Shown here: positions 44,786 through 54,141 of the stretch, in pieces
Layout: every line of letters begins with the position of its first letter
Numbering within the stretch: the first letter of the stretch is position 1
Assembly (NCBI RefSeq): GCF_019805165.1
Contig: NZ_RWIJ01000010.1
Coordinates: forward strand, 95,067 to 159,066
Reading direction: 5' to 3'
Source of the DNA: Azospirillum sp. 412522
GTDB taxonomy: Bacteria > Pseudomonadota > Alphaproteobacteria > Azospirillales > Azospirillaceae
DNA length: 64,000 nt
The notes under the pieces: model-generated
Database searches by the model: none
Seen by the model: the letters and a program-made list of their open reading frames with translations, nothing else
Told to the model about the DNA's origin: nothing
Position numbers and translations under genes: made by a program

Positions 44786-45367
44786 ATGGACGAGATTTTC
44801 ATCGTGAAACCCCTTGGTCGGCGCCAGATCGACCAGGCCTATCCGCTGGTCTGCGCCATCGCGCCGGGCCTGGGGGTCGGCCAATGGCGCGCATTTGCCG
44901 CAGCGGCGCTGGACGGCGGCGCGGTCGATGGTGCGGGCGGCGGGACGGGGAACGACAACCGTCCCGCGAACAGGGGCATCATGACCGTGCAGAACGCGCG
45001 AGGGTACATGCATGGCCTGTTCTCCTACGCGGCCGAACCGCATCTGCTCCATGGCCGGACGCTCTCGGTCGACAACTTCGTCGTGCTCGACCTGTTCGAC
45101 GTGACCGGCATCGCCGAGACGCTGCTGCAGGCGATGGAGGATCTGGCCCGGCGGCTCGGATGCGCCGCCATCCACACCACCCTGCCCGACCGGCATATTC
45201 CGCGCGACTCCCGCCGCGACCCGGTTCCCGACTGCTTCCGCACCGTGGGACACCGGCAGGAGACGATCCGGTTCTGCAAGGATCTGGCGGTGGTCAACGA
45301 CAACACCCCGGCAAGGGCGGATGGAGTGGCGGGCGGAGCGGCTGAGGGACGGCGCGGCGCGGAATAG
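44786..45367 (+). CDS. Conserved protein of unknown function, GNAT-like
   Basis: A 193-residue protein with a pattern reminiscent of GNAT acetyltransferases (IVKPLGRRQIDQAYPLVCAIAPGLGVGQWRAFAAAAL; GIMTVQNARGYMHGLFSYAA; LSVDNFVVLDLFDVTGIAETLLQAMEDLARRLGCAAIHTTLPD), but the acetyl-CoA loop is not clear. The ATG at 44786 follows AGG by six bases. It is read divergently from ccoN across a shared 246-bp region with an anaerobox, so it may respond to low oxygen. The last 20 residues are a Gly/Ala-rich tail. Confidence 0.65.
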   Translation: MDEIFIVKPLGRRQIDQAYPLVCAIAPGLGVGQWRAFAAAALDGGAVDGAGGGTGNDNRPANRGIMTVQNARGYMHGLFSYAAEPHLLHGRTLSVDNFVVLDLFDVTGIAETLLQAMEDLARRLGCAAIHTTLPDRHIPRDSRRDPVPDCFRTVGHRQETIRFCKDLAVVNDNTPARADGVAGGAAEGRRGAE

Positions 45368-45514
45368 TGCCCGTCGGGCAGGGGGACGGGCAGGAGGCGA
45401 GCCGGAAGGCCCTTGCGAGGATCTCGACCGGCCGCTGCCGCTGGGGCAAGATCGCGATCCCGGTCTCGTCCATGACGGTGCCGCGCTGCAACCACCGACC
45501 CCGGAACTTTGCGG

Positions 45515-45874
45515 ATGAGCGGAGCGCAATTCGGCAGTCTGCTGGAGGGGCTTCCCTCAAGCCCGCAGCCCGACGAACTGTTTTCGACCCTGGCGGCGCT
45601 GCCCGGCGTTAGGGTCGAGCGGATCGTCTCCACTGGCCAGACCTCGCCGGATGGCTTCTGGTACGACCAGGGATGGGATGAGTTCGTCCTCCTGGTCGCC
45701 GGCACCGCCACCTTGCAGGTGGAGGGAGAGGGCGGCCGGATGCTGACCCCCGGCGACTGGACGCTGCTGCCCGCCCGCACCCGCCACCGCGTCGTCGCCA
45801 CGGCTGCCGGCGAGCCGACGGTATGGCTGGCGATCCATATAGGCGAACCGGACGGCGCGGCAGGAGCGGAGTAG
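45515..45874 (+). CDS. Cupin-domain protein
   Basis: A 119-residue single-domain cupin: the second half holds WDEFVLLVAGTATLQVEGEGGRMLTPGDWTLLPARTRHRVVAT, with the G-x-PAR-x-H motif of the cupin barrel. The first metal-binding motif has lost two of its usual His (FWYDQGWDEFVLL). Function unknown. The ATG at 45515 is used; an upstream TTG is close by. It may be cotranscribed with the preceding and following genes, both in the same direction. Confidence 0.82.
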   Translation: MSGAQFGSLLEGLPSSPQPDELFSTLAALPGVRVERIVSTGQTSPDGFWYDQGWDEFVLLVAGTATLQVEGEGGRMLTPGDWTLLPARTRHRVVATAAGEPTVWLAIHIGEPDGAAGAE

Positions 45875-45961
45875 ATCAGGCGGAACAGGAACTGCTCGGC
45901 CATTGGACGGCCATTGCGCCCCCCATTGCGCGCCGGCGATTTGCCGCTAGGATGCGGACCC

Positions 45962-47173
45962 ATGAGCGACACCGGCACCAAACCCGTCAAGAAGTACCCG
46001 GCGATCCACCTGCAGGCCGGCCGCCAGCGGCGCGTCATGCAGGGACACCCCTGGGTCTATTCCAACGAAGTCCAGATGGACACCACCGCCAAGGCGGTGC
46101 CGCCCGGCAGCCCGGTGCGGCTGCTGGACCCCGGCGGGACGCCGCTGGGCATCTACACCTTCAATCCGCACACGCTGATCGCCGCCCGGCAGCTGTCGAG
46201 CGACCCGGCGACCGTGGTGGACCACGCCTTCCTCGCCGGCCGGCTGCGCCGCGCGGTGGAACTGCGCGACCGGCTGTTCTCCCGCCCCTTCTACCGCGTC
46301 GTCCATGCCGAGGCCGACGGGTTGCCCGGCCTGATCGTCGACCGTTTCGACGACGTGGTGACGGTGCAGGCCAACTCCGTCTTCATGGACAGCCGGATCG
46401 ACGACATCCTGGCCGCCATCGACGAGGTGATCGCGCCGCGCGCGGTCATCCTGCGCAACGACGGCAGCCAGCGCGCGCTGGAAGGGCTGGCGGAGGAGAC
46501 CCGGCTGGCCAAGGGCGAGATCGACGGCCCGATCCGTCTCGAAGAGAATGGCGTCACCTTCTTCGCCAACCCGCTGGACGGCCAGAAGACCGGCTGGTTC
46601 TACGACCAGCGCGACAACCGCGCCTTCATCGCCGCGCTCGCCGCTGGCGGGCGGGCCATCGACTTCTACAGCTACAACGGCGGCTTCGGCATCCAGTGCG
46701 CGGTGGCCGGTGCCACCCAGGTGGTCGCCGTCGACCGCTCCGCCCTGGCGCTGGAGAACGCCGCCCGCGCCGCCGAGGCGAACGGCGTCGCCGACCGCTT
46801 CGAGGCGCGCAAGGCCGACGCCTTCCAGGAGATGGAGCGGCTGGCCGCTGCTGGCGAGACCTTCCAGGTGGTGGTCGCCGACCCGCCGGCCTTCGTGAAG
46901 TCCAAGAAGGATCTGGCGGCCGGCAGCCGCGCTTACCGCAAGATGGCGCGGCTGGCCGCGAAGATCACGGCGCCGGGAGGCTATCTGCTCTGCGGGTCGT
47001 GCAGCCACAACGTCGACCCGCCCACCTTCGCCGAGCAGGTCGCCCGCGGCCTGACCGACGCCGGCCGCACCGGCCGCATCCTGCGCAGTGCCGGGGCCGG
47101 CCCCGACCATCCGGTCCACCCGCACCTGCCGGAGTCGGCCTATCTGAAGGCAATCGTTCTGCAGCTGGATTGA
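45962..47173 (+). CDS. rlmI: 23S rRNA cytosine-C5 methyltransferase, RlmI-like
   Basis: A 403-residue SAM-dependent methyltransferase of the RlmI family (m5C1962 in E. coli 23S rRNA). The N-terminal PUA domain (GRQRRVMQGHPWVYSNEVQ) is followed by the RlmI-type middle segment (ADGLPGLIVDRFDDVVTVQ, GQKTGWFYDQRDNR) and a Rossmann methyltransferase fold with FYSYNGGFGIQCAVAGA, the catalytic VVADPPAFVKSKKD and the GSCSHNV Cys motif. The ATG at 45962 is preferred to an upstream one in non-family sequence. It converges on another rRNA methyltransferase gene. Confidence 0.93.
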   Translation: MSDTGTKPVKKYPAIHLQAGRQRRVMQGHPWVYSNEVQMDTTAKAVPPGSPVRLLDPGGTPLGIYTFNPHTLIAARQLSSDPATVVDHAFLAGRLRRAVELRDRLFSRPFYRVVHAEADGLPGLIVDRFDDVVTVQANSVFMDSRIDDILAAIDEVIAPRAVILRNDGSQRALEGLAEETRLAKGEIDGPIRLEENGVTFFANPLDGQKTGWFYDQRDNRAFIAALAAGGRAIDFYSYNGGFGIQCAVAGATQVVAVDRSALALENAARAAEANGVADRFEARKADAFQEMERLAAAGETFQVVVADPPAFVKSKKDLAAGSRAYRKMARLAAKITAPGGYLLCGSCSHNVDPPTFAEQVARGLTDAGRTGRILRSAGAGPDHPVHPHLPESAYLKAIVLQLD

Positions 47174-47216
47174 TGAAAACGGGCGGGGGGGCCGGCGCCC
47201 CCTCGCCGCCCGACCA

Positions 47217-48548
47217 TCAGCGCTCGAACAGGCCGACCAGCTCCACATGGGCCGACCACAGGAACTGGTCGACCGGCCAGATTTTCGTCAGCCGATAGCC
47301 GCCATCCACCAGCATCCGCGCGTCGCGGGCGAAGCTGGCTGGGTTGCAGGACACCCCGACCACCCGCGGCACCTTGGATCCGCCGAGCGCCGCCGCCTGG
47401 GCCGCGGCACCGGCGCGCGGCGGATCGAACACCACCGCGTCGTACCGGTTGAGATCCTTGACGCTCAGCGGGCTCTCGAACAGGTCGCGCCGCTCGGCCG
47501 TCAGCCGCAGCCCCTGCACCGAACGGCCGAGCGCCGCCACCGCTGCCTCGTCGCCTTCCACCGCGTGGACCGCCGCCTGTTGCGCAAGCGGAATGGAAAA
47601 GGTGCCGATGCCCGCGAACAGGTCGGCGATGCGGCCCGCCTGCCCCACCCCCTCGCGCACCGCCGCCACCAGGGCCGCCTCGCCCTCCGCGCTCGCCTGG
47701 AGGAAGGCGCCCGGCGGCGGCTGGATCGAAACGCCTGCGAAACGGATGAAGGCGGGCCGGCGGTTCGCCACCGGCTCCGGCGCGGCGCGGTCGGCGGACT
47801 GCCAGGCGATGCGGGCGACGCGTTCCGGCTCGAACCCGACCAGCGCTTCGCGGGCGGCGCGGTCCAGGCTGCGCGGCCCGACCAGCAGCAGATCGACCCC
47901 ACCCTCCAGGTCGGTCAGCACAACGTCCGCATCACCGCCGTCCGGCAGCAGCTCGGCCAGCAGGCCGCGCAGAGGTTCCACCAGGGCGAACAGGCGGGGC
48001 GCCAGCACTGGGCACTCCTCCAGGTCGACCAGCCGGTGGCTCTGCCGCTCGTTGAAGCCGAACCAGACGCGCCTGCCCCGCTTCAGCGCGGCGAAGCGGG
48101 CGCGGCGGCGGGCAGCGGCGGGAGTCCGCGCCAGCGGCTCCATCGGAACGCCGTCGAGTCCGACCCGCTCCAATGCGCCACGCACCATCCCGACAGTCCA
48201 GTCGGCGTACGCCGCATCGTCCATCTGCTGAAGCGTACAGCCGCCGCAACGGCCGAAATGGCGGCAGGGCGGCGTATGGCGGCCTGGACCGGGTTCGATC
48301 ACCTCGATCAGTTCGGCGCGTACACCCTCACCTTTCCCGTCGCCATCGGCGACACGTACACGCACGCGGTCACCGATGACGGTGTAAGGCACGAACAGGC
48401 GCAAGCCGTCGGCATGGGCGAGCCCGTCGCCGCGCGCCCCGACATCGGTGACGGAGACCTCCATCTCCCGCACCTCGGCAGGCTGCTGGGCGGTCTTGCG
48501 GGCGGGCTGGCGTCCCTTGGTGAAAGGGCGCTTGGCGGGGCGCGTCAT
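47217..48548 (-). CDS. rlmD: RlmD/RumA-type 23S rRNA uracil-C5 methyltransferase
   Basis: A 443-residue RNA m5U methyltransferase. N-terminal TRAM domain (EMEVSVTDVGARGDGLAHADGLRLFVPY), 4Fe-4S cluster Cys ligands (PCRHFGRCGGCTLQQ and a fourth in EECPVL), and a SAM-binding fold with ADLFAGIGTFSIPLA, DPPRAGA and the catalytic Cys in VSCNPASFARDARML. This matches RumA/RlmD, but the exact target uridine cannot be told. The tandem RNA-methylation genes (this and rlmI) converge at 47.2 kb. Confidence 0.93.
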   Translation of the reverse strand: MTRPAKRPFTKGRQPARKTAQQPAEVREMEVSVTDVGARGDGLAHADGLRLFVPYTVIGDRVRVRVADGDGKGEGVRAELIEVIEPGPGRHTPPCRHFGRCGGCTLQQMDDAAYADWTVGMVRGALERVGLDGVPMEPLARTPAAARRRARFAALKRGRRVWFGFNERQSHRLVDLEECPVLAPRLFALVEPLRGLLAELLPDGGDADVVLTDLEGGVDLLLVGPRSLDRAAREALVGFEPERVARIAWQSADRAAPEPVANRRPAFIRFAGVSIQPPPGAFLQASAEGEAALVAAVREGVGQAGRIADLFAGIGTFSIPLAQQAAVHAVEGDEAAVAALGRSVQGLRLTAERRDLFESPLSVKDLNRYDAVVFDPPRAGAAAQAAALGGSKVPRVVGVSCNPASFARDARMLVDGGYRLTKIWPVDQFLWSAHVELVGLFER

Positions 48549-48583
48549 GGCGGTGTCCGTCTGGTGCTGGCTTCAGCCCCCCT

Positions 48584-49006
48584 TTACGCCTCCAGCAGCT
48601 TGGCGCGCAACGGTTCCGGGATCGGCGTCGGGCGATGGGCCGCCTTGTCGACGATCACCGCCACCGCCTCCTGGGTGGCGATGCAGCGGTCGCCCAGGAA
48701 GATGGCGCAGCCCAGCGTGATCGAGCTGGTGCCGACCCGCAGCGTCCGCGCGCCGATCCGCACGGTATTGGGATAGAGCAGCTCCGCCTTGTATTCGATC
48801 AGGCTGCGGGCCAGCACGACGGTCCAGGGATCCGCGTCGCGGAAGCCGCCGGCGCCATGCAGCAGGGCGATGCGCGCCTGTTCGAAGAAGACGCCGATGG
48901 CGTTGTTGTTGACGTGCCCCACCGCGTCGAGGTCGTTGAAGCGCACGCGCTCCTCCCACCAGAAGCGATAGAGGCCGGGGCTGGTCAGGTCGGGCGTACC
49001 GGTCAT
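48584..49006 (-). CDS. Acyl-CoA thioesterase (4HBT, YbgC/FadM-like)
   Basis: A 140-residue hotdog-fold thioesterase: RVRFNDLDAVGHVNNNAIGVFFEQARIALL carries the active-site Asp of the 4-hydroxybenzoyl-CoA thioesterase group (NDLDAVGHVNN). Substrate unknown, probably medium or short acyl-CoA. The ATG at 49006 has AGGAAG six bases upstream. It ends 36 bp before the rlmD start and may be cotranscribed. Confidence 0.88.
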   Translation of the reverse strand: MTGTPDLTSPGLYRFWWEERVRFNDLDAVGHVNNNAIGVFFEQARIALLHGAGGFRDADPWTVVLARSLIEYKAELLYPNTVRIGARTLRVGTSSITLGCAIFLGDRCIATQEAVAVIVDKAAHRPTPIPEPLRAKLLEA

Positions 49007-49197
49007 GCCATCTTCCTTGCCGTATAGGTCAATGCGTCTCCGGACTGTGGCGTATGGTCCGGGACGGCGCAAGGGCGGCTTCCGGTTTCACAGCCCGTTT
49101 CCAGCCCCTATTTCCGGCGGGACCCGCGAATTCCCGCACCAATCGCCGATTGGCCGTGTTATTGGAGTCGGACCAACCCTCCGCAACGGACCGGACG

Positions 49198-49443
49198 ATG
49201 AGCAAGGACACCACCAACCAGACGGCCGAGGCGCTGTTCGAAAAGGCGCTGTCGATCGCCGAAAAGCATCTGGATGAGGCGATCAAGGAAGGCGGCCCGC
49301 TCGGCCCCTACATCGCCGTCGCCATGATCGAGGCCGCGGTCAACGCCGCCGTGGACGAGACCAGCCACGAGGACGTGATCGACATGCTGCGCGACCTCGC
49401 CGCCCAGATCGAGGCGGACGCCGACGAGGCGGAAGAGGACTAA
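49198..49443 (+). CDS. Small acidic helical protein
   Basis: An 81-residue acidic protein I do not recognise (ALFEKALSIAEKHLDEAIKEGGPLGPYIAVAMIEAAVNAAVDET ... ADADEAEED). All-helical by pattern, no membrane segment. The start at 49198 is chosen from codon use. It converges end-to-end with the permease gene, two bases apart. Confidence 0.65.
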   Translation: MSKDTTNQTAEALFEKALSIAEKHLDEAIKEGGPLGPYIAVAMIEAAVNAAVDETSHEDVIDMLRDLAAQIEADADEAEED

Positions 49444-49445
49444 GG

Positions 49446-50273
49446 TCAGGCCGTCTCCAAGGCCACTGCGGACCCTGCCTGCCGGCGCGCCTCGCGCCGG
49501 CGCAGGATCTCGTAGACGACGGCGCCCAGGATGGTCAGCGCGATCAGCACCAGCGACAGCGCGTTGACCGCCGGGGTCAGGCCGGTGCGTACCTTGGTCG
49601 CGATGAAGACGGTCAGGGTGGTGTCCAGCCCGCGCACGAACAGCGTGGTGTTGTAGTTCTCGAAGCTCTGCAGGAAGGCCAGCAGGGCCGCCGACAGGAT
49701 CGCCGGCATCAGGTAGGGCAGCGTGATGCGCCGGAAAACCTGCCCGTGCGTCGCGCCGAGGTCGAGCGCGGCCTCCTCCAGCGCCGGGTCGAACCGCTCC
49801 AGCCTTGCCGAGAACAGCAGCATGGCATAGGCGGCGATGAAGCTGGACTGCGCGACCACGGTCAGGAACAGACCGCCGCTGACCCCGAACCACTCCCGCC
49901 AGAACACCAGCGTCGAGATGCCGACGATCACCCCCGGCGTCAGCAGCGGCGACACCATCAGCGCGTAGAGGAAGGTCCTGGCCCGGCTGTGCAGCCGGTC
50001 GAGCAGCAGGGCCGCGGCCAGCCCCAGCGGCACCGCCAGCGCGATCACCCCCGCCCCCACCAGCAGGCTGGTGCCCAGCGCCGCCCACATGCGCTGGTCT
50101 TCCCACAGCGCCTGGAACCAGCCGAGCGTGAAGCCCATCCAGGGCGTCACGGTGGGAAAGCGGCTGCTGTTGAAGGTCGCCGCCGCCATGATGCCCAGCG
50201 GCAGGAACAGGTAGCCGAAGAACAGCACCAGATAGGCGCCGGTCAGCAGGCGGCGGAGTCGGGCGGCGGTCAT
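49446..50273 (-). CDS. Spermidine/putrescine-type ABC permease (PotC-like)
   Basis: A 275-residue permease with six helices, the PotC-type LFLPLGIMAAATFNSSRF start and the coupling loop EEAALDLGATHGQVFRRITLPYLMPA. It would pair with the PotB-like permease 25 bp upstream. The start at 50273 is chosen by family length; the frame upstream is shadow sequence. ATPase and binding protein are not in the window. Confidence 0.9.
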   Translation of the reverse strand: MTAARLRRLLTGAYLVLFFGYLFLPLGIMAAATFNSSRFPTVTPWMGFTLGWFQALWEDQRMWAALGTSLLVGAGVIALAVPLGLAAALLLDRLHSRARTFLYALMVSPLLTPGVIVGISTLVFWREWFGVSGGLFLTVVAQSSFIAAYAMLLFSARLERFDPALEEAALDLGATHGQVFRRITLPYLMPAILSAALLAFLQSFENYNTTLFVRGLDTTLTVFIATKVRTGLTPAVNALSLVLIALTILGAVVYEILRRREARRQAGSAVALETA

Positions 50274-50298
50274 GTCGGTGATCCCATAGGGGGCAGGC

Positions 50299-51183
50299 TC
50301 ACTTCGCGATATCGGCCAGCCCGACGCGGAACAGCCGCATCGCGCCGAGGATGAAGCCGATGCACAGCACCAGCAGGATGAAGGCGTAGGCCGCTCCCTG
50401 GTTCCAGTTCCCGCCCTCGAAGAACCAGTTGTAGATGATCTCGGTGAACCAGCGGCTGTTCGGCCCGCCCAGCAGGGCCGGCACGGCATAGCTGCCGGCG
50501 GCCAGCATGAAGGTCATGATGCAGCCGACGGCGATGCCCGGCTTGGCGTGCGGCAGCACGATGCGGCGGTGGATGCGCAGCCAGCCGGCGCCGAGGTCCC
50601 GCGCCGCCTCGATCTGGTTGCGGTCCAGCGACTCGATGGCGTTGTAGAGCGGGAAGACCATGAACAGGATGTAGACATACACCATGCCGACGATCACCCC
50701 GCCGTCGCCGCCCAGGAAGCGCTGCGGCTCGTCGATGATGCCGAGTCCCAGCAGCAGCGCGTTCAGCGGCCCGTTGAAGGCGAGGATGATGTACCAGGAG
50801 AAGGTGCGCAGCAGCTCGTTGATCCAGAAGGGCACGACCAGCATCAGGATCAGCAGCGGCAGCCGCCGCTTCGGCGCCACCTGCGCCAGATAGAAGGCGA
50901 CCGGATAGCAGACGGCCAGCGTGGTCGCGGTGACGAGCGCGCTGGCCCAGATCGTCTTCAGGAAGATCGCCAGATGGATCTGGTTGGTCCACAGCGTCAG
51001 GTAGTTCTTGACCGTGAACACGTCCTCCGGCCCGCCGAGCTTGGACGGCGGCAGCGACGGCCGGAAGGAGAAGCCGATCATCATCAGCTGCGGCAGCACG
51101 ACCAGCAGGGCCAGCCAGACCGCCACGGCCAGCAGGATCACCCCGGTCAGGACCGGGCCGTACCGGCGAAGAACCTCCGTCAT
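50299..51183 (-). CDS. Spermidine/putrescine-type ABC permease (PotB-like)
   Basis: A 294-residue permease with six helices and the coupling loop EAARDLGAGWLRIHRRIVLPHAKPG. The periplasmic loops and overall order are those of PotB. It is the first gene of the pair; upstream on the minus strand is an unrelated HPt gene, not PotA or PotD. The complete transporter must draw its ATPase and binding protein from another locus. Confidence 0.9.
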   Translation of the reverse strand: MTEVLRRYGPVLTGVILLAVAVWLALLVVLPQLMMIGFSFRPSLPPSKLGGPEDVFTVKNYLTLWTNQIHLAIFLKTIWASALVTATTLAVCYPVAFYLAQVAPKRRLPLLILMLVVPFWINELLRTFSWYIILAFNGPLNALLLGLGIIDEPQRFLGGDGGVIVGMVYVYILFMVFPLYNAIESLDRNQIEAARDLGAGWLRIHRRIVLPHAKPGIAVGCIMTFMLAAGSYAVPALLGGPNSRWFTEIIYNWFFEGGNWNQGAAYAFILLVLCIGFILGAMRLFRVGLADIAK

Positions 51184-51285
51184 TCGGGCGCTGCTCCAGC
51201 CTGTGGGACCGGTTCGACGCCTAACATGGAGATTCCCGCCGGCGCAAGCGCGGCTATATGACGATGACGTTCAGCAGGGGGTCTC

Positions 51286-52062
51286 TCACCCCAGATTATG
51301 CTTGGCCACCACCGCGGCGAAGTCGTCGCCGAAATGCTCGCCGACGCGGATGACGGAGACGCCGTGCGGGATCTCCTTCAGCGACGGGTGGTCGAGGTTC
51401 AGCGAGGTCAGCAGCGCCATCGGCACATGGTGGGTCACGCTCATCGCGCGCAGGCCGCGGATCAGGTCGAGCCCCGACAGCCCGTCCATCACCATCGAGG
51501 CGATGACCATGTCGGGAGGCACGCGCACGGCGAGGCTGATCGATTCGATGGGATCGGTCACCGTCATGGTGCGGAAGCCGCAGGCCGCCAGTTCGGTGCC
51601 CAGCTTCTTGGCGACGACCTTGGACGGGGTGACCAGCATGATCTCGACGTTGCGGACATCGACGTCGGTGACCTGGAACTCGTAGCGCACCGGCAGGGCG
51701 CGGATGATCCGGTTGGTCTCGGCCAGCAGCGGCTGCTCGGCGCGGTCGACCAGCTCGGAGATGCGGTCGATGAAGATCTGCGCATCGACCAGCTGCTTCT
51801 CGTCCAGCCGCTTCAGGCCGCTGAGGTAGTCCTCCAGACGATGGGCGACGAGGCTGACGGTGGGATAGCCGAAGCTGGTGCCCATGCCCTTGAAATTATG
51901 GGCTTCGAGCCGCAGGACGCCGATGGTCTCCACATCGGTGCGCTGGCCCTTCACACGGTCCGCCAGCGTCGCGTTCATCAGCTCCAGCCGATCGCGCGCG
52001 TCGTCCACGAACTCCATGCGCAAGCGGTCTTCGAGGTCGTCGGTCGACAGGGACGAGGCCAT
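51286..52062 (-). CDS. HPt domain fused to a degenerate receiver
   Basis: A 258-residue signalling protein. Residues 1-120 are a histidine phosphotransfer domain with the phosphorylatable His55 in EAHNFKGMGTSFGYPTV. Residues 135-250 have the receiver fold (EIMLVTPSKVVAKKLGTELAACGFRTMTVTD; HVPMALLTSL), but the phospho-acceptor Asp is Ser (DMVIASMVMDG) and the acidic pair is gone. It may accept phosphate from a hybrid kinase on the HPt part and use the pseudo-receiver for partner binding. It is read alone, downstream of a large terminator hairpin. Confidence 0.82.
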   Translation of the reverse strand: MASSLSTDDLEDRLRMEFVDDARDRLELMNATLADRVKGQRTDVETIGVLRLEAHNFKGMGTSFGYPTVSLVAHRLEDYLSGLKRLDEKQLVDAQIFIDRISELVDRAEQPLLAETNRIIRALPVRYEFQVTDVDVRNVEIMLVTPSKVVAKKLGTELAACGFRTMTVTDPIESISLAVRVPPDMVIASMVMDGLSGLDLIRGLRAMSVTHHVPMALLTSLNLDHPSLKEIPHGVSVIRVGEHFGDDFAAVVAKHNLG

Positions 52063-52122
52063 GGAGCGGGTTCCGGATGAGGAAAGGGGTACCCCGAAGG
52101 TACACCAAAACCTTCCGCCAAA

Positions 52123-52168
52123 ACAGACGCGGCGCGCCCTTATTGAAAGGGGCGCGCCGCGTCTGTTG
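52123..52168 (-). terminator. 18-bp perfect hairpin, probable terminator
   Basis: AACAGACGCGGCGCGCCC (52123-52140) and its exact complement (52151-52168) enclose a 10-base loop. On the minus strand it lies 24 bp after the winged-helix gene stop and is followed by TTTTGG. It is unusually long and perfect for an intrinsic terminator. Confidence 0.65.
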
Positions 52169-52191
52169 AAATCGCAGGCTTTGCGGAAAGC

Positions 52192-52737
52192 TCAGAGCCG
52201 GGCGAGCAGCCCCTGGAACCAGGCCAGACGCTCTTCCGCCTGGGCGATGTCCAGCTCGAGCCAGGACGCGAAATGGCCGTCGCTGCCGACATTCGCCCGC
52301 TTCAGGTCGCCCAGCCGGGCCAGTTCGGTCTCGCAGAGCGCCACGAGGTTGTCGATCTGGTCGCGCTGCGACTCGACGTCCAGCAGATGCAGGAAGCGCA
52401 GCTTCAGCGCAATGACCAGCTTGTTCAGCCCGTCGGCCGACGGCGCGCGGACGTTGGCGCGCATCAGCGTGTCGAACTCCGCCCGTCCGGCCTCGGTCGG
52501 CCCCAACAGGGCGTTGTCCTCCATGCCGCTGCCGTCCAGCGCCTCGATCAGCCCCTCATAGCGCAGCATTTCCAGCGAGGTGCCCATCAGATCCAGCGAC
52601 GGCCCCATCATGCGGTCGAGGAAATGGCGGACGGCGCCGGCCAGATCGGCGTAGCGCAACGGTCCGCCCTGGATCAGCGTGCCCAGGACGACGAGGCGCA
52701 CGGCCTCCTTCGGCATCAGCGAGTTGTCACGATACAT
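52192..52737 (-). CDS. PadR-like winged-helix protein
   Basis: A 181-residue protein with a PadR-type winged helix in the first 80 residues (AVRLVVLGTLIQGGPLRYADLAGAVRHFLDRMMGPSLDLMGTSLEMLRYEGLIEAL) and a helical C-terminal region (LKLRFLHLLDVESQRDQIDNLVALCETELARL) that would form the dimer. It has no His-rich arm and is distinct from the YqjI-like one. The ATG at 52737 has AGGGGG seven bases upstream. Target unknown. Confidence 0.75.
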   Translation of the reverse strand: MYRDNSLMPKEAVRLVVLGTLIQGGPLRYADLAGAVRHFLDRMMGPSLDLMGTSLEMLRYEGLIEALDGSGMEDNALLGPTEAGRAEFDTLMRANVRAPSADGLNKLVIALKLRFLHLLDVESQRDQIDNLVALCETELARLGDLKRANVGSDGHFASWLELDIAQAEERLAWFQGLLARL

Positions 52738-52926
52738 GGCGAACCCCCTGGGCGATGCCCCGGATTGCAGGATGGACGGCAAGCCTGACGGCCGGTCCGC
52801 AGCGATGAAGCTGCGAACCGGTCGCAATGCTATCCCTCAAAGTAGGGTCGCGCGTGCCGTCTGTCCAGAGGACAAAACGTCCTTACCGCCAAAGGGGTTT
52901 TCCCGAACTCACCGCCCGATGCCGCT

Positions 52927-54141
52927 TCAGGCGGCGAGACGCAGGTCCAGCCGGCTCCACACGTCCAGCAGGGCATCGACCAGCATGCCCATCTGCGCGT
53001 CGGTGTGAAGCGGGGTCGGGGTGAAGCGCAGCCGCTCCGTCCCCCGCGGGACGGTGGGGTAGTTGATCGGCTGGACGTAGATGCTGTGCCGCTCCAGCAG
53101 CTCGTCCGAGGCGCGCTTGCAGCGGTGGGCGTCGCCAACCATCAGCGGCACGATGTGGCTGACCGACGGCATCACCGGCAGGCCGGCGTCGGCGAACATC
53201 CGCTTCAGCGTGGCGGCGCGTTCCTGGTGCTGCGTCCGCTCGGTCTGGCTGTGCTTCAGGTGGCGGATGGAGGCCAGGGCGCCCGCCGCCAGCACCGGCG
53301 ACAGCGAGGTGGAGAAGATGAAGCCGGCGGCGAAGCTGCGGACGCAGTCGATCAGCGCGGAGGAGCCGGTAATGTAGCCGCCCTGCACGCCGAAGGCCTT
53401 GCCCAGCGTGCCCTCGATGATGGTCAGCCGGTCCATGACGCCGTCGCGCTCGGCCACGCCGGCGCCGCGGGCGCCATACATGCCGACGGCATGGACCTCG
53501 TCGAGATAGGTCATGGCGCCGTGCTTGTCGGCGACGTCGCAGAGGTCATCGATGGGGGCGATGTCGCCGTCCATCGAATAGACGCTTTCGAAGGCCACCA
53601 CCTTGGGCCGGCCGGGGGCGATGCCCGACAGCAGCTCGTCCAGGTGCCTGGGGTCGTTGTGGCGGAAGATGTGCTTCTCGGCGCCCGAATTGCGGATGCC
53701 GGTGATCATCGAGTTGTGGTTCAGCGCGTCCGACAGGATCACGCAGTTGGGCAGGATCTTGCCCAGCGTGGTCAGCGTCGCGTCGTTCGACACATAGCCC
53801 GAGGTGAAGAGCAGGGCCGCTTCCTTGCCGTGCAGGTCGGCCAGCTCGCGTTCCAGCAGCACATGGTAGATGTTGGTGCCGGAGATGTTGCGGGTGCCGC
53901 CGGCCCCGGCGCCCACCTCGTCCAGCGCATCGTGCATCGCCTTCAGGACTTTGGCGTGCTGTCCCATGCCGAGATAGTCGTTGGAGCACCAGACCGTGAC
54001 CGGACGCTCGCGCCCGTTGGAATCGCGGAAGGTCGCCGTCGGGAAGTTGCCCGCATGGCGTTCCAGATTGGCGAACACCCGGTAGCGGCCGTCCTGCTTC
54101 AGGGTGGCAATCTGATTGCGGAAGAAAGTTTCGTAATCCAT
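52927..54141 (-). CDS. hemA: 5-aminolevulinate synthase
   Basis: A 404-residue PLP enzyme that condenses glycine and succinyl-CoA to 5-aminolevulinate, first step of tetrapyrrole synthesis by the Shemin route used by alphaproteobacteria. Glycine loop [15 protein letters not shown]-binding Asp/His region [12 protein letters not shown] and the catalytic Lys in [14 protein letters not shown]. The ATG at 54141 gives [11 protein letters not shown], the family start. A perfect FNR/FixK box lies about 130 bp upstream, so it is likely induced at low oxygen. Confidence 0.97.
   Translation of the reverse strand: MDYETFFRNQIATLKQDGRYRVFANLERHAGNFPTATFRDSNGRERPVTVWCSNDYLGMGQHAKVLKAMHDALDEVGAGAGGTRNISGTNIYHVLLERELADLHGKEAALLFTSGYVSNDATLTTLGKILPNCVILSDALNHNSMITGIRNSGAEKHIFRHNDPRHLDELLSGIAPGRPKVVAFESVYSMDGDIAPIDDLCDVADKHGAMTYLDEVHAVGMYGARGAGVAERDGVMDRLTIIEGTLGKAFGVQGGYITGSSALIDCVRSFAAGFIFSTSLSPVLAAGALASIRHLKHSQTERTQHQERAATLKRMFADAGLPVMPSVSHIVPLMVGDAHRCKRASDELLERHSIYVQPINYPTVPRGTERLRFTPTPLHTDAQMGMLVDALLDVWSRLDLRLAA

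Noticed and set aside
47181..47213. GC-rich palindromic stretch between the two rRNA methyltransferase genes as terminator
   Set aside because: Pairing is irregular and there is no T-run.
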